The notes beneath the pieces are model-generated. The model did no database searches and had not been told where the DNA came from. It saw nothing but the letters and a program-made list of their open reading frames with translations. 64,000 nt of DNA, taken from contig OY855906.1 in assembly GCA_963693305.1 (NCBI GenBank), positions 16,099,661-16,163,660 of the forward strand. The letters are read 5' to 3'. This DNA is from Meandrina meandrites. Its lineage: Eukaryota > Cnidaria > Anthozoa > Scleractinia > Meandrinidae. Positions 39,202 to 54,200 of the stretch are shown here, in pieces. The position numbers and the translations under genes were made by a program. Each line of letters begins with the position of its first letter. The first letter of the stretch is position 1.

Positions 39202-42200
39202 CTTTTTCTATCTTTTTAAACGATGGTAACGGTGGAGTTAACTGGGGAGCTAAATGGGAAACATTTTATCTACTACAGTCTTTATTGATCCCGGCTGTCA
39301 AATTATGACCATCTACGTGCTTTCCCATCGTTTTTTTGTGTGCCTACCCTTTCACGTTTGTCATTTTTACACTAGTTTCTATATAGCGTAAACTTGTCCC
39401 TTTAAACTAAAATGAGGCGGACAATGTAGCACTTACGGTGTACAAAGGGACAGATTTCCCCGCCTTGATGTTTCCTTTAGCTGGAGTATTTTTAACCTGG
39501 TAGCTTAGGTCACATGGTAGAAGGTTCACCAACATCACTGGGTACATTATTGTTAGGGTGTGTGCTGGTTGAGGCATCACATTCAGGCCCTTTGTTTGAG
39601 CACCCTCAAGTAGAGGAATATCTTCTGGGTATCCCTCTCGCTTAACTGCTACACAAAACCTGTTTACACCAGCAACAACAACAAAATCAAATCAGCTACA
39701 TTCTGACTAGCCTGATTCTCAGATGCTCCAGGTCCCTCGTGGCCAGTCACTCGCTCCCAGAAGCTCAGGGAGTGAGTGGCAGGCCGAGAGGGACCTGGAT
39801 CGTCGGAGAATCAGGCTGTACTCTGACATCTTAAATATTTCTTCAATGACATTAAAACAGCTTTTCTGTTGCTAAATGCACTTAACTAATGCACAATAGC
39901 TACTCTTACCTTAACGACAATCTATGACTTGACTCATAGCTAGGCATCAAACTGACTTAAATTACTTGATCAAGGCAAACACAAGCATACATTTAAGGCC
40001 TACCAGACCAAGGCTTCATCGATTCAGATTTGGGGCCAGAAGTAAAAACTGATATAAACTTGCCGTTACCTAAACTTCCTCCCTGACTCCTCTGCAGATG
40101 AATCAGGGAAGCATTCCCGTCCACACCCCATTGTCGTATGACTCCTTAGCACGCTTCTCCACTCTATAGGTCGAGAGCAAAATCCCACCCCCACTCCAGA
40201 CGGTCTCAGATAGAGCTGCCACGATGTACATCGCAGTGGTATCGCAACTGACGAGTCTGGTGCAAGGACTGGAAGAGATGATGTCCCTAGAAAGCAGGAA
40301 TACAACCACGTTAAGCCAAAACTAGCGCTTAAATATTAACTGATTTGAGACTTAAGTTTGCAAGATAGCATGGTACTTGAAATCCTTGCACAGGACTGCT
40401 AAGGCAGAAGAGAAGGCATTTATAATTCACTCCATTATTAGTACAATGATTGCCATAACGGTTTTATGAGGTAGCTTCTGTGCCCGAAATCATACAATAC
40501 CGAAATCTTTTCTCTTTCCAATCCAATGCGTCCAATTCAATCAACATTCAAAGTCCTAATTCTTCAGCTTTATCCAAAGCAAAGGCAGTAACAAGTTCTC
40601 TGACAACCTTACAACTTCCCCTTACATAAATCTTAAAAACTAACCATGCAAAGATGTTAGTCCTTGTAGCTTTATCTCCAAGGGTAAGTCCATCTTGTTC
40701 TTTATCATGAGCGCAGACCTGAGGGTGACTACTTTGCGTGCTCTGCCCTCCAGACTGACATCAAATACAACTCGTGCCGGCTGAAGATCACTCACCTAAA
40801 TGAAAAGATGAAAAAAGTACTGTAATTAAAGAGAACACGACATGTTCGACGAAAAGAACTGTCGCATGATGCGCTAAGACATGGATGAAATCTATCATAT
40901 AAGAAACATGCCAAGAATATTAAGGAAAACGTGCAAAATGATATCAGGGAAAAGGGCTCAAGGGACGAACCATACTGAAAAGGAGGGGCTATGTGTTACA
41001 CCACAGGAAAAGCCAGCAACGTGTCGCGAAAATTAGATTTGAAGTTGCTGCAAAAAAGGGGATAGAGAATAGGGATAATTCAATTTACATACCGCTAAAT
41101 CAAAACATACACTCAAAAACCTCGATCCTTGACAAAATATATTTAGAATTGAAACATTGATTTTTCTCTAGAACCCTTTTCTATTGCTGACTAAGACTGA
41201 TAAAATCCGTTTGCTCTATTCATATTTTACATTACGAAGGTTGTGACGTCTGGTAAAAAAAGCTTTTTTAATCGAATTCCTATGTTTTTATAGTGATCAA
41301 CAGGGACAATTCTAGACAACCTTCTGAAGGAGGTGAAGTGGTTTAAAACTTGTACCATCCAATACATTAGACCAAAATTGTTCGGTCAAACATCTTTGAA
41401 TATTTTCAACAAACGTTCTTTTTTTATAGCCAGCGACACCAACTGTTTTAGAAAATGATACATTTAGTATCTTGAAGAAACATTGCATAAAGCTTGGTAA
41501 AGAGGTTTACAAGCATGTCAGTTGATGCCTCTTACCACAGATGAACTGTCCACCTTCTGAGGACGAGCTTGTCGGAAGAATGTACCGACTCTGTCGACAG
41601 AGACTGGGGAGAGTGAGGCCCAGCCCTCAACCTGAACAATCACCTGATGTATGTTGAGCTCATGAGTGTCCTAACAAGACAAAATCAAAGTAACCATAGC
41701 GACGTCAATCACATTACCTCACGGCATGGATCATCTTAATGTAATAAAATCTCGCTGGTTTTGTAAGTTCACGGACCACAAACTTATTTCTTCCTCCCCT
41801 CCTTTACAACATTTTAAACTCTGGATGTTTTGTACCGTGTTAACATAACGAAACATTGACAAGTATGTTATCATGTCGAGGTTCATGCATTGAGCCATCC
41901 CCACAAATGTATGACAAAGAACCCGTTTTAAACTTTACCTAACTGTGGTAAAATTTACAATAATGGCTGAAGAAGAAGGGATAATAATTTTACATGTTCT
42001 AAGTGCTAAATTATCACAACCGACAAACTTCTTAAGAGTCTCGTGGAACATGTAACCTAACATGCCATATATCAACACTGCTTCCCAGCTAACTTACTCT
42101 GTGCCTCAACTTCTCTCCAGAAGTGAACTCAAACGGAGCCTCGCCGCCTGAAGGGACTTCTTTCCACTCGGACATTTTTCCCCAACCAGAGCCAGGTAGA

Positions 42201-45200
42201 CCTGGCAACGCCTGACCTGTGCTCGCCAGGATCACTTTTGATGGAGTGGTTGTTACTGTTTTAAACCACACAACACACCCTGAAATGACAATTAAAATCA
42301 ACGGAATAAGTCAGTGGATGTCTGAAACAATTCTGCAATTACAACTGTGAGATAATTTAACGCTCTGTGCACAAGCAGCACTAAGACTCCGTAAAAACGA
42401 CACCACAGTTTGAAAGTGAATATATGTAATGTTATATATTTTGAAATGCGGGAGAAAGAACATTTGTTAGCACATGAAAGATCATGTGCTTTATGTGTTA
42501 GATATTTCTCCCGCAGATCAAATATATTACATTTCATATATTCACTTTTAATTCATATTTTCATTTTCTACGAGTACATACATATCACGAACTCACAAAA
42601 TGACCAGCTCCCAGTTGGCTTGCTAGCTTAGTTGGTAGGAGCGCTGCACCAATATCAGAGAGAACATGGGTTTAAATCCTGTTCAAGTCGCGTGACCCAC
42701 AACCCAAAACAAAAGTGTTGGAAAGGAAAGCAATTTTGTCCTTCTCCACCCTTCTCAATGTTGAGCTTATTAAACCTTGAGATTGCTAAGTGAGGATCCA
42801 ACATTAATAGATGGTAGCAGGGGGGCGTCCAAACAGTTCTCGTATGGTGCTTACTGAGTTGACCTCTAAACGCACTGTAAACAGGTTAATACTATCCTAC
42901 CAACGTTTGTCTTGAATTTTTGTTAATCATACTAGACAGATAGAAGATCGATAGATAGAAGCCCAATATGGCTTACAATCTGCCATTACCCATTTTTACT
43001 CCTGGGTGAGGAAAAGCGGTACTGTGAGAGTAAAGTGTCTTGCCGCAGAACACAGCACAGTGACAATGGCAAGGCATAAACCTGACCCCTCACTTAAGAG
43101 CGCAAAACACTAAATCAGCATAGAGCAATCATGCCTCCTTGACCTTGTGTTTGCTCTAAAGTTTTAAGTACAGAACAAATTGAGAAATCAAACCTGTTCG
43201 GTTTCTTAGAACAAAAGGAACAAAAGGTGATCGACGCCGAGGAAACCCTGATCCGGTTGACCACAACGATGCACTCGACTCTGGCCTACTTGTTGGACTG
43301 CTCAAAGGACTTTCAATAGACATGCTCCGGTTTAGACTATCATGTCTGCTGTCACTCATACTAGATGGCACTGATGGAAGGCTCGGGGTCTCTGTTGAGG
43401 CAACTGCTGAGACAGGCGATGGTTCTGGTCTGTAGTAGTCCTCGGACCAACTGGCAATAGTGTGGTTTATCATGTTGATTAATGTAGTTGTAACTGTGAC
43501 GTCAAGTCGATCTGGAGCTTTGAATTAAAACAAGCAACTATATTATTTTGTATCATTTATAGAGCTGTTTTAGAATGACATCTAGGCAGTCATAACAAAC
43601 TCAAACACACAGAGCGAGTAGTAAACTCTTTCAACTGGTGCCAAGTGTGGGACGAGTCAATCTACATTACAGTAAGTGCATTTCTTGTCATGAATACAAC
43701 AGGGTCCAGTCGTTCAAACGGAGGATACAACAACAACAACAACCATTTTATTTTGCCAAATTAAATTGAGAAAAAAATTACAGCAGGATACCACTATCCA
43801 ACGGATAAATCACTATTCAGTGGATAAGTGTTAACAAAACAAACTACGCTATCCGCTGGATAGCGTTATATATCCTTTGTACAACCGAGACCAGACCAAT
43901 GATATTACGTGACTTAGTTGACATCCATAAAGAGCGATTTTCAATTGACTGCCGTAAATAATTCGCGTTTGCTTTGGTTTTGCATTACTACGACTAGTGA
44001 TGCAAAACTAAAACCAGAAGTGACTTTCTTGCACATGTTTTCCTGTGCTTCGTGTTGGCTACATGCATTCCCTTCGGGTTTTGATTGGTTCACTGGATTG
44101 TCTGTATCCTTTGTGATCGCCCAGAGATTTAACTTTGGTTTTGGTTTTAAGATACTCATATTCCTATGTGTGATATAATTAACCTCGACTGCACAAAGCC
44201 GGAAATCTCAAAACTAACAGTTAAGACGTAAAGCTATGTACAAAATGGGTTAATAACCAGGCAAGTAAAAATGTCAAATATCAGTGTATCATAACTTACC
44301 ATCCAGTTTAGCAAGAACCCTGGATGAAGATGTTGGCGTCTTACGTTGTTCCTGCCAATGAAGCTGACATCTAAAATTCAAGCACACAACACGATAAAAA
44401 ACGCTCTGGGATAACAAACATGAAATGACAGAAACAACAGGAACCTCAAACAACAAAACCAGTCACATCCCGGACACAGCAGAACTTAAGCTTCCTCTTT
44501 CATATGGCGTTTTTTGCTCCAAGTCACAGACGCTCTATATCTGTAACTTACGTATGTGATCACATGTCAACCGGGTACATATTATTTCCAGTTGCCACAG
44601 TTTTGCATCAACAGCTCCTTCACGCAAGGACGTTTATAATTTAATCATTTTAACTTACTTCCACGGCTCCACAAAAGGTTCCCAGTCTGACACATTTCTG
44701 TTGTAGTACTGCACTATCAGGGTGCAGTGAGCTGCCCCATCACCAGTGGACTGCAGGTCATGCCAGAAATACAGATCTGTTAATGCAAGGCAAATGCAAA
44801 GTTAAAGCGGCACCGTTTTTGTATTTAAACTGCACAATGATAGCAGATAATTAGCAACTTTTAGGAAGAAATCAATTTTAAATCATGTTTAACTAAACAG
44901 CTATTGAACGTGTTTAGCTTTGGTGTGAATGGGGTATTAGACATGCAAGTACCGATTTAATGATTTATTTACAGTTAGCATTTTGTTGCTATTGTGAATA
45001 ATTAGCGCTGTCGTTGATTTTATGGCATCATTTAATAAGACCTGTTACTTAAAGAAACCGTTCACGTCATATCTTGTCCTTTAGTTTAAGCAGGAGCGGC
45101 ACACATATACAGCATTATTATTCAACAAGTTCGCGCGATGTCCATATATGGTCTGGACGTCCTTGTTATCTGTTATCCCGCGATTATACGTAGGTTGCTA

Positions 45201-48200
45201 CAATTCATCCGAAGTATCGCAAAGCGCTGCATAACCACAGTATTTTTTCCTGTAAAATACTTTTCTTTGACAATTTGTTGAATAATAAAACAATTATCCT
45301 GCTCAATCTTGTGGACTATCGTCTGATTTTAGCCAACTCAGCCTACGGCCTTGTCGGCTAAGTATCAGGCGATATTCCGCGCGATTTCGCAGGATAATTG
45401 TTAATAAATACCTATTGACTTTTAAAAAAGTTATCACAGAAAAAGCACAAATAGGAGCTTACTTGAACCCTACGTAAAATTCAATAATAATTTAATTTAT
45501 AAAAAGACCAAGAAATATGCATTAAGCATCTTACATACAATTCTTATATTATACATCTTATGGGGCAACGGTGTCAATGTTGACAGTGTTTAAAGTTATC
45601 AAAAGGAGCTAAAGGCTGAAAGACAAGTAAATCTTCTACGTACTTTGAGTGCTGAATTCAATGAGTGGTACATCACTGTCACCACAGTCATCAATCAGGC
45701 ATACACACACTGTCCCTGCGCGGGCCTACAAGGCAAAGAGTAAAACATTTCAAGCTACCTCAGCCAAATTTTTTACAGTACGCGATTCATCGTTCAATTT
45801 CAAACTGTGCTTTTAGTTTACCACGCTATGTTGGTCCATTTACTGCATATAAACAATTTATGCATTCATATGAATTAATGCTAATTTTAATAACCGTTGT
45901 GGCTGCATACATGCAAGTCTCCTACAAAAATTCAGAGAAAAGGAGAGAAGGAAAAATGAAAGAGTCACGTCAGCCATATATTGTTTGTGTAGGAATTTCT
46001 CGAGAGCCAGTCCCATACAGAAAGATTCATTCAGATGATTCATAATGCTGGAATCACTTTCGTTGCCATTTAAAATTAATTACTGCGGTACTGTGGTTGA
46101 TCTACCCACCTCAAAACCAGCAAACTGCCAACCTTGAGCACTGCCCTGTTGTTGAGAGCGTTGTGCTTGGATGACAGGAGTAGCATTCTCAAGAAGCCAT
46201 GTAGCAGATGCCTCCAGTCGACCTGATGTGGCTTGAAGGGCTTTGATGCAATCTGATTCCTTAAAGCCCAGTTCCTGAAGACGTTTCACTGTCATTGCTA
46301 TTGTTGTGAGCAAAAAAAAAACATGAAGAGTGCAATTACAAGATACAAAGAAATGCCAAACTGACCAACAGCCTTATTGCACAAAACCTCGAGTCAATAT
46401 TGTGAATTGTCAAGCAATTATTCGTATTTAAGCGCAGTAGAGCGTAATGTTGCCATGTCGGGAAGCAGGAGTTTACAAATGTGCATAGGCTTTTGACCAA
46501 TCAGAGCGTGCGTAGCATCTTAGTTATTTTATAAATATGTATACAAAAGAAAAACAAGTGCTCTCCCTTAACCTCCCAAAATACAGTAAGTGCCTCGGGC
46601 GCTACATCGAAATATTACGGTAACCAGTTTCTTTTCATAATCAAGGCCTCGTGCATAAAGAAAGTTGCCACTTCATGGAAGTTATTTGCTGCTGGTATTT
46701 CAATAAAATATACTCAAGCAAGACGCTAGCAAGAATAACTCTTGTGTGGACATCATGGGGCTTAAAGCCTTATCCATTTAGGAACAAGAGAAGATGAAGA
46801 CTACAATCCCAGTCAGAAGCCTTGGGATACTTCGAAACTTTGCCCAAAAATGGTCTTTGTCTTCACCTTTCCCTGTCCACCCTGTTGATCCATCAATGCT
46901 AGGCCCAGTATTCCAACATTGAGTTTGGGGAAGGTGGGTTGGGACACTGGAATAATGAATTCACACTTTAAAACAACTTGCCAACAGCTGGCATTAGTTG
47001 TCAAGTGTTCCAAGGCGTTTTGGCTAGGATTGAAGATCGCCATTACGTAGAAAACAGTCATAGTACCATTAAACACGCGATGTAACACGATTATCAATGT
47101 TTTCCTTACCATCAAAGTCGTGATGTGGTACCTCATCCGCAATGTTTGAACTGGCCTCACTTTTAATAGCTTTGTTCAGTTGCTTGGACACAGACTCTAG
47201 GATACTTAGATACAGCTTGTAGTCATTGTATGACACACGCATGGTAAGAGGTCCTTGAAGGTTAACCTGAAATTAGTGGAATCCACATTATTACAACACT
47301 CAGCCTCCTCTGGACATGTGCATCCTTCTATTTGTTTATATTACTATACACTGGTCCATTTCCAATGAATAAAGTTTTTGATTAAGTTTTGTAGCATTTT
47401 TGACAACGTTCTGATGAATGTGTTGTGATTGAAACAATCAAAGTTCACGCCGATGTCAAAAAATAGGTCGACGATTGCAGATGTGTGAGCTAAGTAAGCT
47501 GATATGTATTGCAAGTATTGTTTACACTCTACTACAAGCATTCAAAGATAATTGAATTGCCTTATCCATTAAATTATTATCCTTAAAGTTACATATGGCA
47601 ATCACTTATCGGACCATGGATTTTCGTCCCCAGAGCTCATCTTTAGTGCCCATCACGTGCAACTCGTAAGCCCACGAGATTGCTGATAGCTAAGCGTGAG
47701 TTACACTTCGTGAAAGCCCACACAAGTATCAATCAAAATCAGTAGCAGATGCCACTGTAACTGTTTGGGGAATGAAAGTTTTCACAAACCCTCCATGGCT
47801 TACTTACTTCTAAACTAGGTAGCTGTTCCTCTGCAATGTCCAGTAGGCCTGCGTTCTTCCTCCCCTTTTGTCGTCTGGCATTGTTCAGCTCAACCAGTGC
47901 TGATGTCGGATCGATGATTGATAGGGCGGTCTCTTCTTCACAAGAAAGGACACAAGAAAACATTTCCAGGCTTTGGACACTGCATGAAAGCCACTTTTGA
48001 CTCTGAAGGTGTGGACGCCAAGCCAACACAGCCGTTAGCTATAAAAGGAGAGGTTGTAGGGTCCGAAAGGTTAGATGGCACACACTCTTCAACGTGCTTC
48101 AACTCACTTTCGGAGAAGTGTAGTCAATGTCTAATTACTTTTTCATAATTGTAACTAAAGATGTATACAACACCATTCAAATAAGATGTTATACCTTGAG

Positions 48201-51200
48201 AACAACAGCGTGTGTGTCAACAGTCTTCACATTTTCCAAAACAACCAGTTCTGTTCCTGAAATATTCACTTTCATCTCAAACGTCTTTTGTGGCTGAAAT
48301 AAATTGACATTGGTTTACGCATTAGAAACATAACTACATCACGTAATACTAACAACTGGCAACACAGTCATAGTACACAACCATATGTACATCGTGACGA
48401 CACAAGTTTACTCATGAGGGTTTTTACCAGACTTGATAATCTTAGAGGCATATTAAATTTACCAGTAAAAGAGAAAGGACGTTACACGTAACTTACACAA
48501 CAGACCTTTTTCTCTATTTGTTATGCTTTTATGTTCACGCTTATCTGCCCGCCAAGCCTCGTCAGCATGAACAAAATACAAACGACTTTAAACTCCAAAA
48601 TGAGGTCTGGCGGGCAATCAACATAAGCATAAAACAATAATAAACAACGTGATAAAGGCCTATTAGTATGTTCACGTTGCATGAATATTCCTGGAAGGAA
48701 CTCCCCTTGACATACATCTGCACCGATAATGAATAAGAATGATCGACGCAAATACGAAAGCTAATAGATTTTCGGCCTAGCAAAAGTCTTATATTTCAGA
48801 AGAAAACATACTTTCAAAAAATTAATGGCCTCACAGACAATGCCATTTTCTCAATCAGACACTGGTGTCTAAGGCTGCATTTAAAATTGATATGAATCTA
48901 CGCATACGTCCATTAGCGTATCTATGACTTTACTGTCAAGAAACTTCAACTGACTTCCTCACTACTTTGTAAAATAGAGACAACCGCCAAAATTAATCAA
49001 TCTATCAACCAATCAATCAAAGAAGTCAGTAAGCTTAGCTATCTTACATTGATGCTAGACGCTACTTTACCGGTGTGCCACGATCACCCCAGTTTTAACG
49101 TTACAATGCAAATCATCTTTTTATGTCTTTGGTTCAGTTCAAGTTTCAAAATTCAAATTGTTGTGATTCCCTACGTAAAAGAGGTACTCTTCGCAACTCA
49201 ACTCGAGTATTTAAAAGAAGCATGACAATTCCGTAATATGATAGCTACATGCAGTATACCTGCGGCTGTGCTGGCATCTCACATCTTGTTGCCACTCCTG
49301 ATGCAGATGGAGGTGGTGTTTCATATAGATTGCTTGGACTGCTGTCCTCTGACATGTCCATGGACTCTTCTTGACTTGTAGAGGTTCCTGAGTCTTAATA
49401 AGAAAAACCACTGATATTACTCAGTAAAGTTAACATTGGCTCGACACATCAACATCAAACAAAATTAAGATACCCAGGATGGCAGCCTCTTGGCATTTCC
49501 TTGAGTTAACTTGGACACAACAAAAACAACCACAATTTGCCATGCCATCTTGGGTAACCAGTGTTAATATTTCACTTCTTCTAATTTTGTGGACACTCTG
49601 TGTATCACATTTGAAGCTGTGTGGCTCAAAACGTTTACAATGAGGTGAACATTTCTATTATCTAATGATATAAACAGTCGTGTAATGATAAAACTTCATT
49701 TGCTTTAGTTTTCTTGGCAAACAATACATTGTATTGCCACAATATGTAAAACACAAGTCCTCAAGCAAGTATACTCTGCATTAGCTCTACACTGGATTCA
49801 AGTCTATCACACGCGAACACCCTCAATTCCAGAAAAAGTGAGTGGACTGTGACAATGGTTTGGTTACAGAAAGTGTCTGCCTATGGGTGGGGGGGGGGGG
49901 GGGGGGGGGGGGGCTGTTAGCAGAGTTTCACTTTATTTCAATCAAATTAGTAAATCCGATAAACACAGCCACTGCAATCATTCTGGCTCTAGTACACATA
50001 ACATATGACAAGTAGATACTATTTACATACCTGTACTGGGTTTGAACATCCGACACATGATGAAGTTGTATGTATCCAGTAGATAGTCGATAATCAGCAT
50101 AATACGGCTGTGATTGAACAGGAATGTTAACAGGGTCTTTCTTGTTGTATCTCTGTAGTGAACCTCGAACTGAAGAGAGTCCTCGTGCTCTTGAGCAGAT
50201 GCTGATGATCTTCTTGGTAGCAGAACCTCAGTAAAGATACATGAATCAGAATCGTCCAAGTCCAAACCTTAAAGAAGATCAGGAAAAAAATGAGATGTTA
50301 ACGACTTCAGTTAGAAAAGCATTTTACATTTAGTCTTGAAGCTGTTCTCGAAAAACAAAAATTTAGACACGATAATGTACCCTCTTCCTACTCAAAAACA
50401 GCACAAATTGGTGAATTTCTGACAACACAACCTCGCTATTTTATTGAACATTTTTTGAGCCACTTTTCATAAGCCTTGTTAGTGTTAAAACATGCAACCC
50501 ATTGCGTTTTCTTAGCAAATATACCTTACAATGTTAAAGCAGCTTTTAAAAAAAAAACATGCACTGTTTAATGTGCAATAGTTATCACTCTAGGATGGAT
50601 AACGCTATCCACCAAATGAATCACTATCCAGTGGATAGCGTAGTTTGTTATCTCAACAAGAATCCACTGGACAGCGATTTTTCCGATGGATAGCGTTATC
50701 CACCCTTTCAACAATTGGGCTCAGAAAGTTATCCAAAAAATTCTCCAGCCTTTGCATTATTTTTCCACATTGAGCAATTAAGTGAACAGTTACCTTTCTG
50801 TCTGGTATCTTCAAAGATGACCTCTTCGGACACCAAATCAATGGTTTTTGACCAATCAGAGAAAGATTCAAACTCAAACTTGGATTTGATGAAGTCTATC
50901 CTGGCCAAAGATGGCAGCTGAGTGTGGTCTGCACTCTCCTCTGGATGTTCAAACAGCTGAATAGGGAGAAGCTCCAAACTTACATTTACAAGATCTATAC
51001 TCATTCGCAGGCTTGTCCATACTTCGTCTGCCTCTGGAGGCTAAATAGAAAATAACATTAATTGTCTAAAAAAAAACCGTGAAACTCACCGACCTTTGTA
51101 GGGCCGTGCGGCAAGAGTAGCAATACTCAAACGTCTGTTAGCATTGCTACACTGCATGTAGTGTTTAAAACTTTCAAATTTGGCACAATAATTAAATTTT

Positions 51201-54200
51201 CCATTAGCTTTCTAGCTTGAGGCATTTGTGGTGTTACTATTAGACAGGTCTAACTGTCCACCCTCATTCTAAACAGCTTACACGAATCCCCCGTATTTTT
51301 AACCCTATTACCAACTCAAAGACATTTTGTGTGTAATAAGTTCATGAATAGCATCACAGAAACCGTCCTTGTCAGCAAGACTGTAGAGTCACTATATCAA
51401 AGCACATGTTTTTTTACAGCAGTAAAAATCAACGTTGTGTATTTCAAGGGTAAATTAAACTGACGAAGACGAAAGCAATAACAGCAGGTGTTATAATCAC
51501 CTTTCCAAGTGGATCTTGGATGACAGATGATGGTCTTTCAAATTCTTCAAGAGGCTCCCCAAGGTTTTCTCCCAGCATTCCAAGGATAAAGCAGTATTGA
51601 GAATAATCCAAAGATGCACACACGGATGACAGACGCCCACTGAAGTTGAAGTCCGGAACTGAAACATATTTACAAGTTAGCCTTGTTTCCTAATAATTAA
51701 TCGCATTGCAAAAAAACTCCGTTATGGTTGTTTGGCAGGTCCACAATTAAAGCAGGTTTCTAAGTTTCTAGCTCAATGAGAGGCCAACATACCTATTTTA
51801 TTTTATGCCACCACATGGCCAGGTAATTGGAAATCTGGTGGTGGTGGATCTTTTGAAACTGAAAATGGATCGTGCTCTTTTGGAGACAAATTCCAATTCA
51901 CACTAGCGTAATCATTCAGAATTTACTACCATTTTGCCGTCACTATTAAAGTTTCTGGTAAAGCCACTTCAATTTTAAACTAGTTCCTTTTTAAGTTGCG
52001 AGGAGAAGCATTAGACTATTTCAACTATAGTAGACGAACTTTTCGCATGGCGATAACAAGTACATTGTACATGCATGCATAAATTCGTATCAAAATTTAC
52101 CTGCTCTACTAAATGCCCAGTCCAGGTTTCGTTCTACTGTTAAATTCAGTCTGCATTTCTCCTTTAGCAGCTTTAAGCCCTGCAATAGACCAAACAACGA
52201 ACTATTATAAATGAGAATTTTGAAAGACAGACAGACAGACAGTCAGACAGACAGACATACATGTACGATCAAGCCTATTTGGCCTATAGCTTCAATTTCA
52301 TACCTGGCTTCTGTAGGAGAACTCTGAGGTGGACCGCTTCTTCACTCTTGTGGCTGTAAACAGGTCCATGTCCACCAATTCAATGTGCATGCTGTCTAGC
52401 AAGCAGATATGGCGTGGGCGAGTTAGTCCTACAAAAAAAGAGGTAAAAACTGTGAACATAACACACAAGCTATCAACACCAAATGATACCGTTTTTGGCA
52501 AAATAACAAGTAGTCCATGACCAATGATCTTTCAGTCCTCAATTCATACTAGTTTTGCTTTGTTGGCCTAAAATATGTGCCTTTGCCATGTGCATTATTT
52601 GGTTTAACTTACATAATACAGACCTTAAAAACAAAGTAAGACTTACCCGAATCTGACTGCGATTGTGACCTTTGCCTGTTTTTACAATGTGCCAATGTAC
52701 CAGGCGACCCTTCCCAAAGAAAGCCATTAGAAACAGTGAGGTTTCCAAGGTCAGCTACCAGCATGTGAGAGGACTTGGCCGAGCGGGGCACTAGAATAAC
52801 AGGATTGCCAGCCTTGATGTCAAGTGCTACTCGAGTTCCTCTTCCAAACATCCATGAAACCTGTAAGGACAACCCACACACTACATTTACACAGGTAGGA
52901 CATAACGGCAACTAAACTATAATCCGTGAAGACAAGTGCTCATTAGCCCTCGTACCGCACAATCCTTACGGCAACTAAACTATAATCCGTGAAGACAAGT
53001 GCTCATTAGCCCTCGTACCGCACAATCCTTACTTGCGTTTGCTTCTTTCACGTTCAAACAGCATGCTTTTAAAAACTTGATGAAAATAAACCAACACTAG
53101 GATAGACTGCACTGTTCTAATTTTCCTATTGTACTTTTTTACTTACTTTCTCACTCTATTGAGAACAGGATTACGTTGAGTCCTGAAAGCTCTACTTCTT
53201 TTTTATTTCGTAACAAATAATCTCATCTGGATATAAATTCAAAGTGGAAGAATCTTCTTGCACCACTTACCTAGACGGTGTAACGACTATACACATTCAG
53301 GCATGGAAAAGCATGTCTAATCAAGGTCATTCAAGTGAACAACATAATCACAGACAGAAGCAAACCTGGAATTGCACTGTGTTGCATTTGTAAGGTTTGT
53401 AAGGTAAACTGCAGGTTATGCTAAACAACACCCTGAAAAGTGTTCCAAGCTTAGAGAACTACTGTGTGACCATTCCTCCATCAATTTGCCTTTGGACATT
53501 TACTCACTTAAAACAAATACTAAGCTCGTAAGAACTCTTCAGTGGACTATTCAACTTAAAGGCAAAGAAAGAGATTGCGATATTTCTGTCTCAATTAGTC
53601 TCTTTTTACCTCGTTTCCTTCAGAAGCAGCCCTCATCCTGCCCAACACTTCTTGGAGCTGTAGATAATGTTGAAAGAACACCACCAATTCTGTCTGGAAT
53701 CGCTTTGTGTGCACGTACTGGACAGATGACATGCGTAACGTGAGACTCATGTCGTTTTCTCTCAGCAAGTCAGGATCCGGGGCGCCATACTTGAAGAAAT
53801 CAAAACTCAGCGCTTCGTCCCCAAATGTTGTAAACCTGTCATGACAAAGCATCAAGATGGATATGCATACACTAAACTGAAGCAATGAGTCCCAATTGAT
53901 TATGATGAGGTTTGTACATCAAAAACCCATATCGACTCAAAACCAGTTTGAACGATCTATCTCTCGAGCATATCATTTAGTTTGCAGTCTGAAGAATGGA
54001 ATCAAAATTGAGTATTTGATTGCAAACTTTACTTTAGTAGAACTTCCAATTTACTTTTGTCTTTCATAAGAAGACAGACCACTCCTCATCAGAAACCAGC
54101 CAGGCGGGCTAATAATAAACAAAATTAGACAGCAAACTCAAGGTTTCTAACGTCTGATAGTTGGCAAGGGGAAGCCCGAGGCAAGAATCAAAAGCCGATA

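Noticed and set aside
40103..40309. Alternative frame across the VPS13D exon at 40070-40286 (RDIISSSPCTRL)
   Set aside because: It hits a stop inside the exon and does not fit either neighbouring phase; the frame reading LAPDSSVAIPL joins both sides and matches the family.
43918..44178. Plus-strand frame of 86 codons with a hydrophobic end, in a VPS13D intron
   Set aside because: No domain and no partner exons; the region contains mirrored words (ttttgcat and atgcaaaa) suggesting repeat sequence.
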